64,000 nucleotides of DNA, from positions 310,001-374,000 of the forward strand of contig NZ_OBEL01000004.1 in the NCBI RefSeq assembly GCF_900215605.1. Reading direction: 5' to 3'. The DNA comes from Cohaesibacter gelatinilyticus. GTDB lineage: Bacteria; Pseudomonadota; Alphaproteobacteria; Rhizobiales; Cohaesibacteraceae. How positions within the stretch are numbered: position 1 is the stretch's first letter; every line of letters starts with the position of its first letter. Shown one piece after another: positions 1 through 9,156 of the stretch. A model generated the notes under the pieces. The model did no database searches. It was not told the DNA's origin and worked only from the letters and a program-made list of their open reading frames with translations. Position numbers and translations under genes: made by a program.

Positions 1-120
1 GCCTGCATGACCATTGTTGAGGAGGGATTGAAGATTACATCCATGCCCCAGAACCAACCCGTCTATGAAGATTTGAACCAAAGCCAGCATGAAAAAGGGA
101 CAGATATAGATGACCTTTGA
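1..120 (+). CDS. (2Fe-2S)-binding protein, C-terminal end only
   Basis: The first 120 bases read open in frame 1 and end at TGA (118-120), giving 39 residues that begin ACMTIVEEGLKITSMPQNQP. A CxxC-like start followed by 'VEEGLKI(T)SM' resembles the C-terminus of the small BFD/ferredoxin-type subunit that precedes the large flavoprotein in hydrogen-cyanide-synthase/opine-oxidase-like dehydrogenases. The stop overlaps the next gene's ATG (110) by 11 bases, so the two are probably translationally coupled. Most of the gene lies left of the window, so the family call rests on a short tail plus context. Confidence 0.6.
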   Translation, partial: ACMTIVEEGLKITSMPQNQPVYEDLNQSQHEKGTDIDDL

Positions 121-1504
121 TCTTGTGATCGTCGGATCTGGACCGGCTGGCATGCAGGCTGCGCGCCAAGCAGCCGATTTTGGATTGAAAGTTGCCATCA
201 TTGATGAGCAGCATCAGGCAGGCGGACAAATATATCGTAATATTTCCAAGGCTTCTGCACGACAGCTTGATGTTTTGGGCCCGGATTATAGTGCTGGACA
301 AAAATTGGTTGATGATCTGGCCGATGAACTGATTACGCATATTACGGTAGCAACGGTTTGGAAGGTACAGAAAACTGGCTTGGTCTACTTCACCCGGAAC
401 GGCAAGGCGGACCATGTGCAAGGTAGACATCTCTTGCTCGCCACTGGAGCACTGGAGCGAGCCTGCCCCCTGCCCGGTTGGACCAGACCTGGTGTGATGA
501 CTGTTGGCGCTGCTCAGATCCTGATGAAATCGGGGGGATTGGTTCCGAACAATGCTATTCTGGTTGGCTCGGGTCCACTGCTTTATCTCATGGCTGTTCA
601 AATGCTGGCGGCAGGCTGTAAGCCAAAAGCCATGCTGGAAACACAAAGCTTGTCGTCGCTCCGCTCTGCTCTGCCTTTATTGCCCAAAGGATTTGCGGGC
701 TGGTCCATGTTGATGAAAGGTGCGAGCTATCTGACCAAGCTTCAATGGGCGGGCGTAAAGCGTTATAAAGCGGTGGAGGAGATCAGCCTGCATGGAGAGG
801 AACAAGATGGCGCAAACGGAATTGCAAAACATGTTTGCTTCACACATAAAGGGCAGCGCAAAAAACTGAAAGCTGATATCTTTTTGCTCCATCAAGGTGT
901 GGTTCCCAATACGCAGATTAGCCGTTCACTTGGCCTGACCCATGACTGGCAGAATGATCAGGTTTGTTTCACACCTCATATTGACGAATTTGGGCGCACT
1001 TCTTGCTTTAATATCCATAACGCCGGGGACGGGGCAGGCATTGGCGGTGCCTATGTTGCGGCTCTTGAAGGAGCATTGGCAGTACTTGATATTGCCCATG
1101 ATCTGGGGAAAATCGATCAGACAGAGCGAGATGCGAAAGCAAAATCCCTTTTCAGGAAACGTCGGGATGCTTTGGCGGCACGGCCATTTCTTGATCGACT
1201 TTATGCGCCGCCACTTGGCTGGCGATTGCCGCAAGACAAGACAATTGTCTGCCGTTGCGAGGAGGTAACCGCCGGAGATATCCGTTCCTATGTCGCTCTT
1301 GGCTGCACCGGTCCCAATCAAACCAAAGCTTTTGGCCGTTCTGGTATGGGTCCTTGCCAGGGACGCTATTGTGGACTTGTGGTGAGTGACATTCTTGCTC
1401 ATGAAACCGGTCAGAGCCAGCAAGAAGTGGGATCATATCGTATCCGTGCGCCTATCAAGCCAGTCACAATCGCAGAATTGGCCTCTCTTGATCCGGGGGA
1501 ATGA
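110..1504 (+). CDS. NAD(P)/FAD-dependent oxidoreductase, opine oxidase/HCN synthase large-subunit type
   Basis: 464 residues. The N-terminus has the dinucleotide-binding motif VGSGPAGMQAA (about residues 8-18) and a second GSGPL motif near 152, as in two-dinucleotide-binding-domain flavoproteins. The C-terminal quarter carries a BFD-like [2Fe-2S] cysteine cluster, CRC near 383 and GMGPCQGRYC near 415-424. This layout is that of OoxA/NoxA/HcnB-like and sarcosine-oxidase-alpha-like enzymes, which oxidise secondary amines or amino acids with electrons leaving through Fe-S centres. It overlaps the preceding [2Fe-2S] protein gene, consistent with a heteromeric dehydrogenase whose catalytic DAO-type subunit may lie upstream or be the convergent 815-residue flavoprotein. 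The substrate cannot be told from sequence. Confidence 0.8.
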   Translation: MTFDLVIVGSGPAGMQAARQAADFGLKVAIIDEQHQAGGQIYRNISKASARQLDVLGPDYSAGQKLVDDLADELITHITVATVWKVQKTGLVYFTRNGKADHVQGRHLLLATGALERACPLPGWTRPGVMTVGAAQILMKSGGLVPNNAILVGSGPLLYLMAVQMLAAGCKPKAMLETQSLSSLRSALPLLPKGFAGWSMLMKGASYLTKLQWAGVKRYKAVEEISLHGEEQDGANGIAKHVCFTHKGQRKKLKADIFLLHQGVVPNTQISRSLGLTHDWQNDQVCFTPHIDEFGRTSCFNIHNAGDGAGIGGAYVAALEGALAVLDIAHDLGKIDQTERDAKAKSLFRKRRDALAARPFLDRLYAPPLGWRLPQDKTIVCRCEEVTAGDIRSYVALGCTGPNQTKAFGRSGMGPCQGRYCGLVVSDILAHETGQSQQEVGSYRIRAPIKPVTIAELASLDPGE

Positions 1505-1532
1505 ATTCCTTCAATTTTCTCATATATAAAAC

Positions 1533-1554
1533 TGAGGGATGGCAATATCCCTCA
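1533..1554 (+). terminator. Hairpin after the flavoprotein gene
   Basis: TGAGGGAT (1533-1540) and ATCCCTCA (1547-1554) form a perfect 8-bp stem with a 6-base loop, followed by ATTTTC on the plus strand. It lies between two convergent genes and may serve both. Confidence 0.6.
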
Positions 1555-1595
1555 ATTTTCATGTCTGGCTGAAAGATCACTCCAAAGCAAATATC

Positions 1596-4043
1596 TTACA
1601 AACGTACCCGCTCAGACTTGGGATCGAAAGCCGGTCTCATGTGCAATGTTGCGGATACAACCTGTCCTGCGATATCAATTGTCCAGTCTCCTGACACCAG
1701 CCAGTCCTTCGGTAGTCCATCATCATCGTGGATATGAGCCAGACACACTGCAGCCCCGACGCTGTGTCCATAGGCTGCTGAGCGGACTTCCCCAATGGGA
1801 ATGCCATTCCGCAAAACCAGCTCGCCACTCCATAGCATGATCTCCGGATCATCCAAGGTTAGTTGAATAATGCGGTTCTTCAACAGTCCGGTTTCCTTGG
1901 CTGCGCGCACTGCGTCCTGACCTATGAAACCTGATGGTTTATCCAAGTCTACGGCAAAGCCCAATCCCGCCTCATAAGGATTGATATCCGGAGTCAACTC
2001 TCTCGACCAGGCTCTATAGCCTTTCTCCAGTCGCAGACCCTCCAATGCATAATAACCTGCATCCATGAGCCCCAGATCTGCCCCCACCTGCTTGATGGCT
2101 TCATAGACGCCTACCGTGAATTCGGTTGGTACATAAAGCTCCCACCCGAGTTCCCCGACATAGGTCATTCGGTTTGCGAAACAGCTCGCATATGCAATGT
2201 CAATTTCCTGGATTGTTGCAAAAGGAAAGCCACTGTTAGAGAAGTCCGCATCCGAGATGCGTTCTAAAAGCTGACGGGATTTAGGTCCCATGACTGACAA
2301 AACAGAATAGGCGGAGGACATATCTGTGAGAGTTGCATGGCAATCTGGCTCAATAGCTTTTGAAATCCAATCCGTATCCCTCGTTGTCTGCGCGGATCCG
2401 GTGATAAGTAGGAAACGATCGTGATCCAGACGCATCACTGTCAAGTCGCTCTCATAGCCACCATGTTCGTTGAGCAATCCGGTATAAATTGACCGGCCAA
2501 TTTCTGCGTCGATTTCACGAGTGCATAATCTGTTGAGGAGAGCACACGCATCGCGCCCCTGGATCAGGAATTTCGAGAATGATGTTTGGTCGAATATGCC
2601 AACATGATTGCGAACGGCGTCATGTTCCTGTTTGACATCATCGAACCAATTCTGCTTGCCAAACGAATAGCCCGTTTCCGGTTTCCCGGCACTTTTTGCA
2701 AACCAGTTGGCACGCTCCCATCCCATCTTGGAACCAAAGCAGGCTCCCTGATCTTTTAGATGCGCGTAGAGCGGTGACCGTCTCAGTGGACGTGCCGTAT
2801 CAAGCTCACGGTTCGGCCAGGGCATGGCGTAGTGAAGTCCAAGTGTCTCTTTCACGCGGTCATGTAACCAGTTCGGATTGTTATTAAAGCGAGCAAAGCG
2901 TCTAATATCGACCGGGAACAGATCAAGCGTTGGAGCGCCATTGACGATCCATTCGGCCAGAGCGCGCCCCGCCCCGCCCGCACTTGCGATGCCCATGGAA
3001 TTGAAGCCTGCACCCACATAGAAATTTTTGAGCTCAGGAGCTTCGCCAAGAAGGAAATTGTTGTCAGGGGTGAAACTTTCAGGCCCGTTATAGAATTGTC
3101 TGACTTGAGATTGCTCCAAAGCCGGAACCCTCAAAAGTGCATTCTCCATGAGGATTTCAAATTGATCCCAATCATCCGGTAGCAAGGAGAACTCAAAATC
3201 GTCAGGAATGCCATCCATACCCCAAGGTTTGGCCTCAGGTTCAAAGCCCCCCATCACAAGGCCGCCGACTTCTTCCTTGAAATAGATATATCCATCAGGG
3301 TCACGCATAACTGGCAAATCTGGCTTTACGCCCTCAATTTGCTCAGTGACAATATACATGTGTTCTGCGGAATGAAGAGGAACTGAAACACCGCACATTT
3401 GTCCGATTTTTCTTGCCCATTGTCCCGCACAATTGATGACATATTCGGTTTTGATCGTTCCCTGTTCGGTAACGACTGCACTCACTGCGCCATTTTCAGT
3501 CTCGACATTGGTGACACGGATCTTTTCAAACACCTTTACCCCGTTCTGGCGAGCACCTTTTGCCAAGGATTGTGTCAGATCGGTTGGATTTGCCTTTCCA
3601 TCTCCTGGCAGCCAGACTGCTCCTTTGAGATCATCTGTTGCCATCAGTGGCCATAACTTGGCGGCTTCAGAAGGTGTAATGACTTCGATATCAATCCCTT
3701 GTGCGCGCGCAGATGCTGCTGACCGTCGCAAGACGGTCATTCTATCTTCTGTACGCGCGACGCTGACAGATCCGCAATTGTTCCAACCTGTTGCAAGCCC
3801 TGTTTCGGACTCCAGTTGGCTGTATAGCTCCGTGGAATATTGAATGAGGCCAGTCATGTTGGCATGACTGCGCAATTGGCCGACAAGGCCGGCCGCATGC
3901 CAGGTTGTACCACTGGATAGCTGACCTTGTTCAAGAAGAACAGTATCAGTCCATCCTAATTTTGCCAGATGATAGGCAACACTGGTGCCGATAATTCCCC
4001 CGCCAATAATAACGACCTGTGCTTGATTGGGCAGCTTTGTCAT
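1596..4043 (-). CDS. Dimethylglycine/sarcosine dehydrogenase-like FAD-GcvT protein
   Basis: 815 residues from an ATG preceded by GGAGGG at the right distance; longer readings would run into the promoter palindrome. The N-terminal DAO/FAD domain begins VVIIGGGIIGTSVAYHLAKLG. The motif SGTTWHAAGL places a His at 49, the residue that carries covalent FAD in dimethylglycine and sarcosine dehydrogenases. The C-terminal half is the folate-binding aminomethyltransferase (GcvT) fold, with a typical ending '...SGD...VSATLHMRPAFDPKSERVRL'. Family members demethylate N-methyl amino acids (dimethylglycine, sarcosine), giving formaldehyde or methylene-THF. It is divergent from a DeoR regulator across a large palindrome, so it is probably its target. 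The exact substrate is unresolved. Confidence 0.82.
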   Translation of the reverse strand: MTKLPNQAQVVIIGGGIIGTSVAYHLAKLGWTDTVLLEQGQLSSGTTWHAAGLVGQLRSHANMTGLIQYSTELYSQLESETGLATGWNNCGSVSVARTEDRMTVLRRSAASARAQGIDIEVITPSEAAKLWPLMATDDLKGAVWLPGDGKANPTDLTQSLAKGARQNGVKVFEKIRVTNVETENGAVSAVVTEQGTIKTEYVINCAGQWARKIGQMCGVSVPLHSAEHMYIVTEQIEGVKPDLPVMRDPDGYIYFKEEVGGLVMGGFEPEAKPWGMDGIPDDFEFSLLPDDWDQFEILMENALLRVPALEQSQVRQFYNGPESFTPDNNFLLGEAPELKNFYVGAGFNSMGIASAGGAGRALAEWIVNGAPTLDLFPVDIRRFARFNNNPNWLHDRVKETLGLHYAMPWPNRELDTARPLRRSPLYAHLKDQGACFGSKMGWERANWFAKSAGKPETGYSFGKQNWFDDVKQEHDAVRNHVGIFDQTSFSKFLIQGRDACALLNRLCTREIDAEIGRSIYTGLLNEHGGYESDLTVMRLDHDRFLLITGSAQTTRDTDWISKAIEPDCHATLTDMSSAYSVLSVMGPKSRQLLERISDADFSNSGFPFATIQEIDIAYASCFANRMTYVGELGWELYVPTEFTVGVYEAIKQVGADLGLMDAGYYALEGLRLEKGYRAWSRELTPDINPYEAGLGFAVDLDKPSGFIGQDAVRAAKETGLLKNRIIQLTLDDPEIMLWSGELVLRNGIPIGEVRSAAYGHSVGAAVCLAHIHDDDGLPKDWLVSGDWTIDIAGQVVSATLHMRPAFDPKSERVRL

Positions 4044-4058
4044 AAGACCCTCCAGTTG

Positions 4059-4100
4059 GCAATATTTTGCAAAATGATCTATTATTTTGCAAAATATTGC
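4059..4100. promoter_or_regulatory. 42-bp palindromic operator between dehydrogenase and DeoR genes
   Basis: Perfect 17-bp arms, GCAATATTTTGCAAAAT (4059-4075) and ATTTTGCAAAATATTGC (4084-4100), are separated by GATCTATT. Each arm contains the 12-bp palindrome ATTTTGCAAAAT, so the site holds two copies of one operator core about 20 bp apart. It begins 16 bases upstream of the dehydrogenase start and 85 bases upstream of the regulator start. It is the likely binding site of the adjacent DeoR protein. Confidence 0.75.
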
Positions 4101-4185
4101 AATAGAGAATTTAAACAACCACTAGATTTGGGATGAGAACCAGATAAAATGAGCAATCAACGCAGCGTGTAAAATTGGAAATATC

Positions 4186-4935
4186 ATGGTTGCCGAGCAA
4201 CGATATAACGAAATTCTGGAGCATTTGAACCAGGCCGGCTCTTTGACAATTCGGCAAATTTCCGCGCTTTTAGGCGTTACTCGGGAGACAATCCGACGTG
4301 ATTTGAAGCATTTGTCAGAGTTGGGCGAGCTTACGCAGGTTCGTGGAGGCGCTCTGGCAATCAAACAACGTGAGCCGGATATCGCAGATCGCAGTGATGT
4401 CAATGCAGATGGCAAAAACCATATTGCAAATATTGCCAAAAAATTTGTCACGGATGGTATGTCGATCCTGATGGATTCAGGATCCACAGCTTTGGCGATC
4501 TCGCGCGGATTGGAAGACTTTGAAAATCTCACCATCATCACCAATGATTTCACGATTGCAAGAATTGCGAGATGTCAAAAACACAAGGTTATCGTGTTGG
4601 GCGGTGAAATGTCTCAATCAGATTTTGGTACCTGCAGTATCGAAACCATTGAGGCAGTAAAAACCTATCAGGTCAATATAGCCTTTGTCGGTGTAGGTGG
4701 TCTGAGCGAGCAAGCGTTGGTTACTGATTATTCGCAAATAGCGGCCTATTTGAGAGCGACCATGATCAAGCAGGCAGAGCAGTCATTCTTTGTTGTGGAT
4801 CAGACCAAATTTGCAAAGGTAACACCGATACGTGTCCCGGACCCCAACCTGGCAACGGGCATAATCGTTGATAAAATGCCGGACAAGCTCATCATGGAGC
4901 GGATTAATGAGATAAATCTGGAAGTTTACAATTGA
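4186..4935 (+). CDS. DeoR/GlpR-family transcriptional regulator
   Basis: 249 residues. The N-terminal winged helix runs 'MVAEQRYNEILEHLNQAG' then 'LTIRQISALLGVTRETIRRD', the classic DeoR HTH. The C-terminal sugar-isomerase-like effector domain has GMSILMDSGSTALAI near 90 and VVDQTKFAKV near 210. Family members sense phosphorylated sugars or metabolites and usually repress the neighbouring operon. Its divergence from the dehydrogenase gene and the palindrome between them suggest control of that gene and of itself. The effector is not predictable. Confidence 0.88.
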   Translation: MVAEQRYNEILEHLNQAGSLTIRQISALLGVTRETIRRDLKHLSELGELTQVRGGALAIKQREPDIADRSDVNADGKNHIANIAKKFVTDGMSILMDSGSTALAISRGLEDFENLTIITNDFTIARIARCQKHKVIVLGGEMSQSDFGTCSIETIEAVKTYQVNIAFVGVGGLSEQALVTDYSQIAAYLRATMIKQAEQSFFVVDQTKFAKVTPIRVPDPNLATGIIVDKMPDKLIMERINEINLEVYN

Positions 4936-4963
4936 TCCGAACAATCATTGGAATGATCACAAT

Positions 4964-5001
4964 GAAAAAATGACGACGGCCAGTTGCAATGCCGTCGTCA
5001 T
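4964..5001 (-). terminator. Rho-independent terminator of phnY
   Basis: ATGACGACGGC (4970-4980) and GCCGTCGTCAT (4991-5001) make a perfect 11-bp stem with a 10-base loop. On the minus strand the stem is followed by a run of six T (AAAAAA at 4964-4969 on the plus strand), so it fits termination of the phnWAY transcript. It may also stop the convergent DeoR transcript. Confidence 0.85.
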
Positions 5002-5026
5002 CAAGTTGTGGGGAATTATTTTAACT

Positions 5027-6475
5027 TCAGGTTTTCCATGGGAGAGAGTAGGTTTTCACATTCGTGAAAAACTTCATGGCTTCAAGTACGCCTTCCTTGA
5101 CGGCATTTCCACTATCCTTGATGCCACCAAAAGGTGACATTTCAATGCGATAGCCAGGTTGCTCCCAAATATTGCAAGTGCCCACATCCAAACCCTCGAT
5201 ATAGGCAATTGCCCGGTTCAGATCATTGGTGCATACACCCGATGATAGACCAAACTCGGTGGAGTTGGAGATCTCCATCACCTGCGTGTCGTCGTCTGGA
5301 ACCCGTACGATAGGTACAATCGGTCCGAATGTTTCCTCTCGAACCAGTTCGCTGTCATGGGGCACCTTGTCAACCACGATGGGCGGAAGAAGTGCACCCT
5401 GGCGCCCGGGATGATAGAGAATTTCTGCTCCCTGTTCTTTTGCCTGATAGACCCGTTTCTCAAAAAGCTCTGCTGCTTGCTCATGAATCACACATCCCAG
5501 CTGCGTTTCTGGATCTTGAGGATCCCCAAACTTGATCTTCTTGGCTTTTTCCAAAACCATCGGCACAAATCGATCAGCAACGCTTTCTTGCACCAGAATG
5601 CGTTTGACCGCCGTACAACGCTGACCTGAATTGCCGGTCGCGCCAGCAACAGCCAGAGCAGCGGCCTTGTCCAGATCCTCGTCTGACAAATCATTCAGAA
5701 TGATGAGAGGGTCATTCCCTCCCAATTCAAGCGCGGTGCGTTTATAGCCGGCTTTATTCGCTATTATCTTGCCAACTGGCACCCCGCCAGTGAAAGTAAT
5801 GATGTCAATATTATCATTGACGATCATCTCCTCACCGATATCTTGGGGCCAACCGGTAACAACCTGGAACATCTCCGGTGGAAGTCCAGCCTCATAAAGA
5901 ATATCAGCCAGTGCAATAGCAGTCAGCGGCGTGAGCTCTGTTGGCTTGCAAACCACACAATTGTTGGTGGCAATGGCAGGCGCAATCTTATGGCTCACCA
6001 TATTGAGCGGGTGGTTGAAGGGCGTGATGGCCGAGATTGAACGCACCGGTTCGCGTTTGGTGAAGATCTTGCGTTCCTTCCCATGGGGCGTCAAATCGCA
6101 CGAGAAGATCTGTCCATCGTCTATAATGGTCATTTGGCCAGCCAGCATATAAACATCATAGGCACGGCCAGTCTCATAAAGTGCATGTTGATGGCAAATT
6201 CCCAACTCCAACGTCAGCCATTTGGCAAGCCACTCACGCTTCTCAACAATCAACTCTGCTGCACGGAAAAGGATCTTTTGTCGCTCATACCGGCTCAAGG
6301 TCGGTTTATAGTCAGCCGCAATCTGAAAGGCCTGTCGCGCGTGCTCGGCCTTGCCTGCGGGAACTGTTCCGATAACCTCGTTGGTATAGGGATAATGCAC
6401 CGGCACGGTGTCTTCGGTAAAGACCACCTCTCCACCAATACGCATTCCCTCATTTCGGATTTCAACTCTGCTCAT
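5027..6475 (-). CDS. phnY: Phosphonoacetaldehyde dehydrogenase PhnY
   Basis: 482-residue aldehyde dehydrogenase. Catalytic features are visible: the ALELGGNDP motif with the general-base Glu, and the nucleophile in [16 protein letters not shown]-binding and substrate regions ([17 protein letters not shown]) are also typical. In the PhnWAY route this enzyme oxidises phosphonoacetaldehyde to phosphonoacetate with NAD+. The assignment comes from context, immediately downstream of phnA and phnW on the same strand, as well as ALDH class similarity. A terminator follows directly. Another ALDH of the lactaldehyde/glycolaldehyde group would look similar, but the neighbours make PhnY most likely. Confidence 0.9.
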   Translation of the reverse strand: MSRVEIRNEGMRIGGEVVFTEDTVPVHYPYTNEVIGTVPAGKAEHARQAFQIAADYKPTLSRYERQKILFRAAELIVEKREWLAKWLTLELGICHQHALYETGRAYDVYMLAGQMTIIDDGQIFSCDLTPHGKERKIFTKREPVRSISAITPFNHPLNMVSHKIAPAIATNNCVVCKPTELTPLTAIALADILYEAGLPPEMFQVVTGWPQDIGEEMIVNDNIDIITFTGGVPVGKIIANKAGYKRTALELGGNDPLIILNDLSDEDLDKAAALAVAGATGNSGQRCTAVKRILVQESVADRFVPMVLEKAKKIKFGDPQDPETQLGCVIHEQAAELFEKRVYQAKEQGAEILYHPGRQGALLPPIVVDKVPHDSELVREETFGPIVPIVRVPDDDTQVMEISNSTEFGLSSGVCTNDLNRAIAYIEGLDVGTCNIWEQPGYRIEMSPFGGIKDSGNAVKEGVLEAMKFFTNVKTYSLPWKT

Positions 6476-6568
6476 TTACAAGCCTTTCCTTCTGGGCTCA
6501 GGACATACCGATCCAAATTGTCGGGACAGAGATTACCGTCCCGATATCATAGTTCTCCGCATCAAGTG

Positions 6569-7813
6569 TTATTGCGCAGCCGCCATTGCCGCATAATAGA
6601 AAGCATCAAAGTTGCGCAAAGTTGGTGCATCCGGCAGGTCAATCTTGCGATTGACGATGAATGGCACTTCCTGCTCTGTCAAGCCACCATGACTGCGAAG
6701 TGGCTCTTTCAGTGCTGCCAGATCATGACGATGTTCCGAGGTGCCAATGCAGATATTCTCGCCAGATACCAGCACCAGATCACCAATACGATCACCAGGC
6801 AGTTCGAAAGCTGTCATGGCTTCTGCCTTCGTCAGAACATGGGTGATGCCATCGGTTGCATTCAGCTTGCCAATAACATCGCTCTGGTTGGCTTCGGTGG
6901 GAAGATAGACAGTCGCAAAGGAGCCAAGCGCGCCGTGATGCACCACATAAGGATCCGTAATGGGCAGAATGACACGCGCTTTGTCTTTTCCGAGCCATTC
7001 GTCCATCAGGTCTTGAACATAAACAACCGCTGGAGATCCATCAGCCAGATGCTTGGGCTTCATGCCGTGATCTGCCGTCACCACCACAGCTGCACCCAGC
7101 TCATCAAGGCGAGCGAGATATTTGTCAAACATCTCATAAAAATCTTTGGCACCTTGCTGATCCGGTGCATATTTGTGCTGAACATAGTCAGTGGTGGACA
7201 GATACATCACATCCGGTTTCCACTCTTCCAGCAGTTTTACACCGGCAGCAAATACAAATTCCGACAATTCAGCCGAATACACTTCCGGTACATCCATCCC
7301 CAACCAGGCTGATGCATTGTCCACGCCATTTTCCGCCTTGACTGCCTGATCGGATTTTTCGGAAGAAAAACAGATGGCACGATCCTCATCAAAACGCAGG
7401 CCTGCACCAAGCAAGGCACGCAATTTGTCCTTTGCAGTGATGACAGCCACGCGAGCACCAGCATCATAGAATTTGCTGAAAAGTGTAGGCGCACGCAAAA
7501 AGCGCACATCATTCATCATCACTTCTTCACCACTATCCGGATCAATCAGGTAGTTGCCGCAAATTCCATGAACCGCCGGAGGGCGCCCGGTTGCGATTGA
7601 GAGATTGTTTGGGTTGGTGAAAGACGGAATAACCGAATGAGCAAGACGATCCGTACCCGTCTCCCGGATTCTCTTCAAAGTCGGCATCAAACCTTCCTTG
7701 ATTGCGACATCCAGATATTCAGGCTCGCAGCCATCCAGACAAATCGCAATTGCTGGTACCTTGGGTACGCTATAGGTTCGATCATTCGCTATCACAGGCG
7801 ATTGAATCGTCAT
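6569..7813 (-). CDS. phnA: Phosphonoacetate hydrolase PhnA
   Basis: 414-residue alkaline-phosphatase-superfamily enzyme that hydrolyses the C-P bond of phosphonoacetate to acetate and phosphate. Metal ligands and nucleophile can be placed: D27 in ICLDGCEPEY, T66 in SFTNPNNLS (the Thr nucleophile position), the STTDYVQHKYAP segment, TADHGM, and the late His in RSHGGLTEQEVPF. These match the two-zinc site of this family. The gene sits between phnW and phnY in one minus-strand operon, which completes the path from 2-AEP to acetate. Confidence 0.95.
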   Translation of the reverse strand: MTIQSPVIANDRTYSVPKVPAIAICLDGCEPEYLDVAIKEGLMPTLKRIRETGTDRLAHSVIPSFTNPNNLSIATGRPPAVHGICGNYLIDPDSGEEVMMNDVRFLRAPTLFSKFYDAGARVAVITAKDKLRALLGAGLRFDEDRAICFSSEKSDQAVKAENGVDNASAWLGMDVPEVYSAELSEFVFAAGVKLLEEWKPDVMYLSTTDYVQHKYAPDQQGAKDFYEMFDKYLARLDELGAAVVVTADHGMKPKHLADGSPAVVYVQDLMDEWLGKDKARVILPITDPYVVHHGALGSFATVYLPTEANQSDVIGKLNATDGITHVLTKAEAMTAFELPGDRIGDLVLVSGENICIGTSEHRHDLAALKEPLRSHGGLTEQEVPFIVNRKIDLPDAPTLRNFDAFYYAAMAAAQ

Positions 7814-7850
7814 ATCTTTTCCTTACTTGGGTCGTTTCAAACAATTGAAG

Positions 7851-9038
7851 TCAAGATGCCAGCTTGGCACGCTCTTCCAAAGCTATGGCAGGAGGAGAGG
7901 CATCGGATACTCCCATCTCCTCAAGTGCTTCTCGGGCCGCAGCCACCACGTTGCGCATCACATGCTCATCCATTTGACCAATACAGCCAACACGAAAGCT
8001 ATCGACCACGGTGAGCTTGCCCGGATAGATGATGAAGCCTTTGTTTTTCATCAATTCATAGAAGCGATCAAAAACGAAATTGGGATCAGTCGGGCAGAAG
8101 AAGGTCACAATGATCGGACTGAGCCAACGATTGTCCAGCAAAGTCTCGAAGCCCAGCTCACGCATACCGGCAACCATGACATCCCGGTTGCGTTTGTAAC
8201 GACCGCCGCGGCCTGCCACGCCGCCTTCCAATTCATGCGCACGCAATGCTTCGAGGAATGCTGCAACAACATGGGTTGGGGGCGTGAAGCGCCATTGTCC
8301 GGATTTGTTCATGTGTGCCCATTGAGCATGCACGTCCAGGCTCAATGAATGGCTATTGTTCCTGGCATCTTCCAGCTCGTCCTTACGCGCAATGATGAAG
8401 CCAAAGCCCGGCACCCCTTCGATACATTTATTCGCTGAAGAAACCATGGCTTCATAGCGTATCTGTGATGCTTCCAATGGAATAGCCCCAAAGGCGGACA
8501 TGGAATCGATCAGCAATTTTCGACCCGCCGCATAGACAACTTCGGAAATCTCCTCAACCGGATTGAGGATGCCGCTGGAGGTCTCACAATGAATGGCCAC
8601 GACATGTGTGATATCTGGATCTTCAAGCAGAATATTCGCCACCTCTTCACCACGCGGAGGTAGATAGTCGCCTTTGTTGAGCACAACATGCTCACGCCCC
8701 AGATATTCCAATGTCTCCACCGACCGCATACCATAGGCACCATTGGCAAGCACAAGTACCTTGCCGTTCTTGGGAATAAAGGATGCCAGCATCGCTTCGA
8801 CGGCGAAGGTGCCACTGCCTTGCATTGGAACACAATCAAACTCGTCCGAACCCGGACCAAGCAAATCGAGCAATCTTTTGCGCAATTCTGCTGTCATTGC
8901 GCGGAAGTCACCATCCCAACTCCCCCAATCCTTCAGCATCGCCTGTTTAACAGCGTATGAGGTGGTCAGTGGGCCTGGGGTTAACAAGTAAGGCTCGCCC
9001 AGTTTTGGGGAAGCAATCCGAAGGTCGGAAACAGCCAT
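7851..9038 (-). CDS. phnW: 2-aminoethylphosphonate-pyruvate transaminase PhnW
   Basis: 395 residues from the ATG at 9038, chosen because GGAG lies 7 bases before it; an ATG six bases earlier is too close to that site. It is a class V PLP aminotransferase with the Schiff-base Lys in SSANKCIEGVPGFGF. Early motifs LLTPGPLTTS and QGSGTFAVEAML are characteristic of PhnW. The reaction is 2-AEP + pyruvate to phosphonoacetaldehyde + alanine. First gene of the phnW-phnA-phnY operon, with gaps of 37 and 93 bases to the following genes. It is divergent from a LysR regulator and preceded by an inverted repeat that recurs before the AEP transporter genes. Confidence 0.95.
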   Translation of the reverse strand: MAVSDLRIASPKLGEPYLLTPGPLTTSYAVKQAMLKDWGSWDGDFRAMTAELRKRLLDLLGPGSDEFDCVPMQGSGTFAVEAMLASFIPKNGKVLVLANGAYGMRSVETLEYLGREHVVLNKGDYLPPRGEEVANILLEDPDITHVVAIHCETSSGILNPVEEISEVVYAAGRKLLIDSMSAFGAIPLEASQIRYEAMVSSANKCIEGVPGFGFIIARKDELEDARNNSHSLSLDVHAQWAHMNKSGQWRFTPPTHVVAAFLEALRAHELEGGVAGRGGRYKRNRDVMVAGMRELGFETLLDNRWLSPIIVTFFCPTDPNFVFDRFYELMKNKGFIIYPGKLTVVDSFRVGCIGQMDEHVMRNVVAAAREALEEMGVSDASPPAIALEERAKLAS

Positions 9039-9116
9039 TTGCATTCTCCGAAGTTAATTTCGTCCCCACTATTGCAGTGCACCCATCCATATGTAAAATT
9101 GTAAATTACAATGAAA

Positions 9117-9135
9117 CCATAAGCTGAGCTTATGG
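9117..9135. promoter_or_regulatory. LysR-type operator in the phnW/LysR intergenic region
   Basis: CCATAAGC (9117-9124), TGA, GCTTATGG (9128-9135) is a perfect inverted repeat that includes the T-N11-A pattern of LysR-type sites. It lies 22 bases before the LysR start and 79 before phnW. The inner 15 bases match a site upstream of aepX at 14 of 15 positions. Confidence 0.7.
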
Positions 9136-9156
9136 AATTAATTTTGGGAATTTCTT

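Noticed and set aside
6083-7312. 409-codon open frame on the plus strand across phnY and phnA
   Set aside because: It lies antisense to two well-supported enzymes and gives a low-complexity protein with no family pattern.
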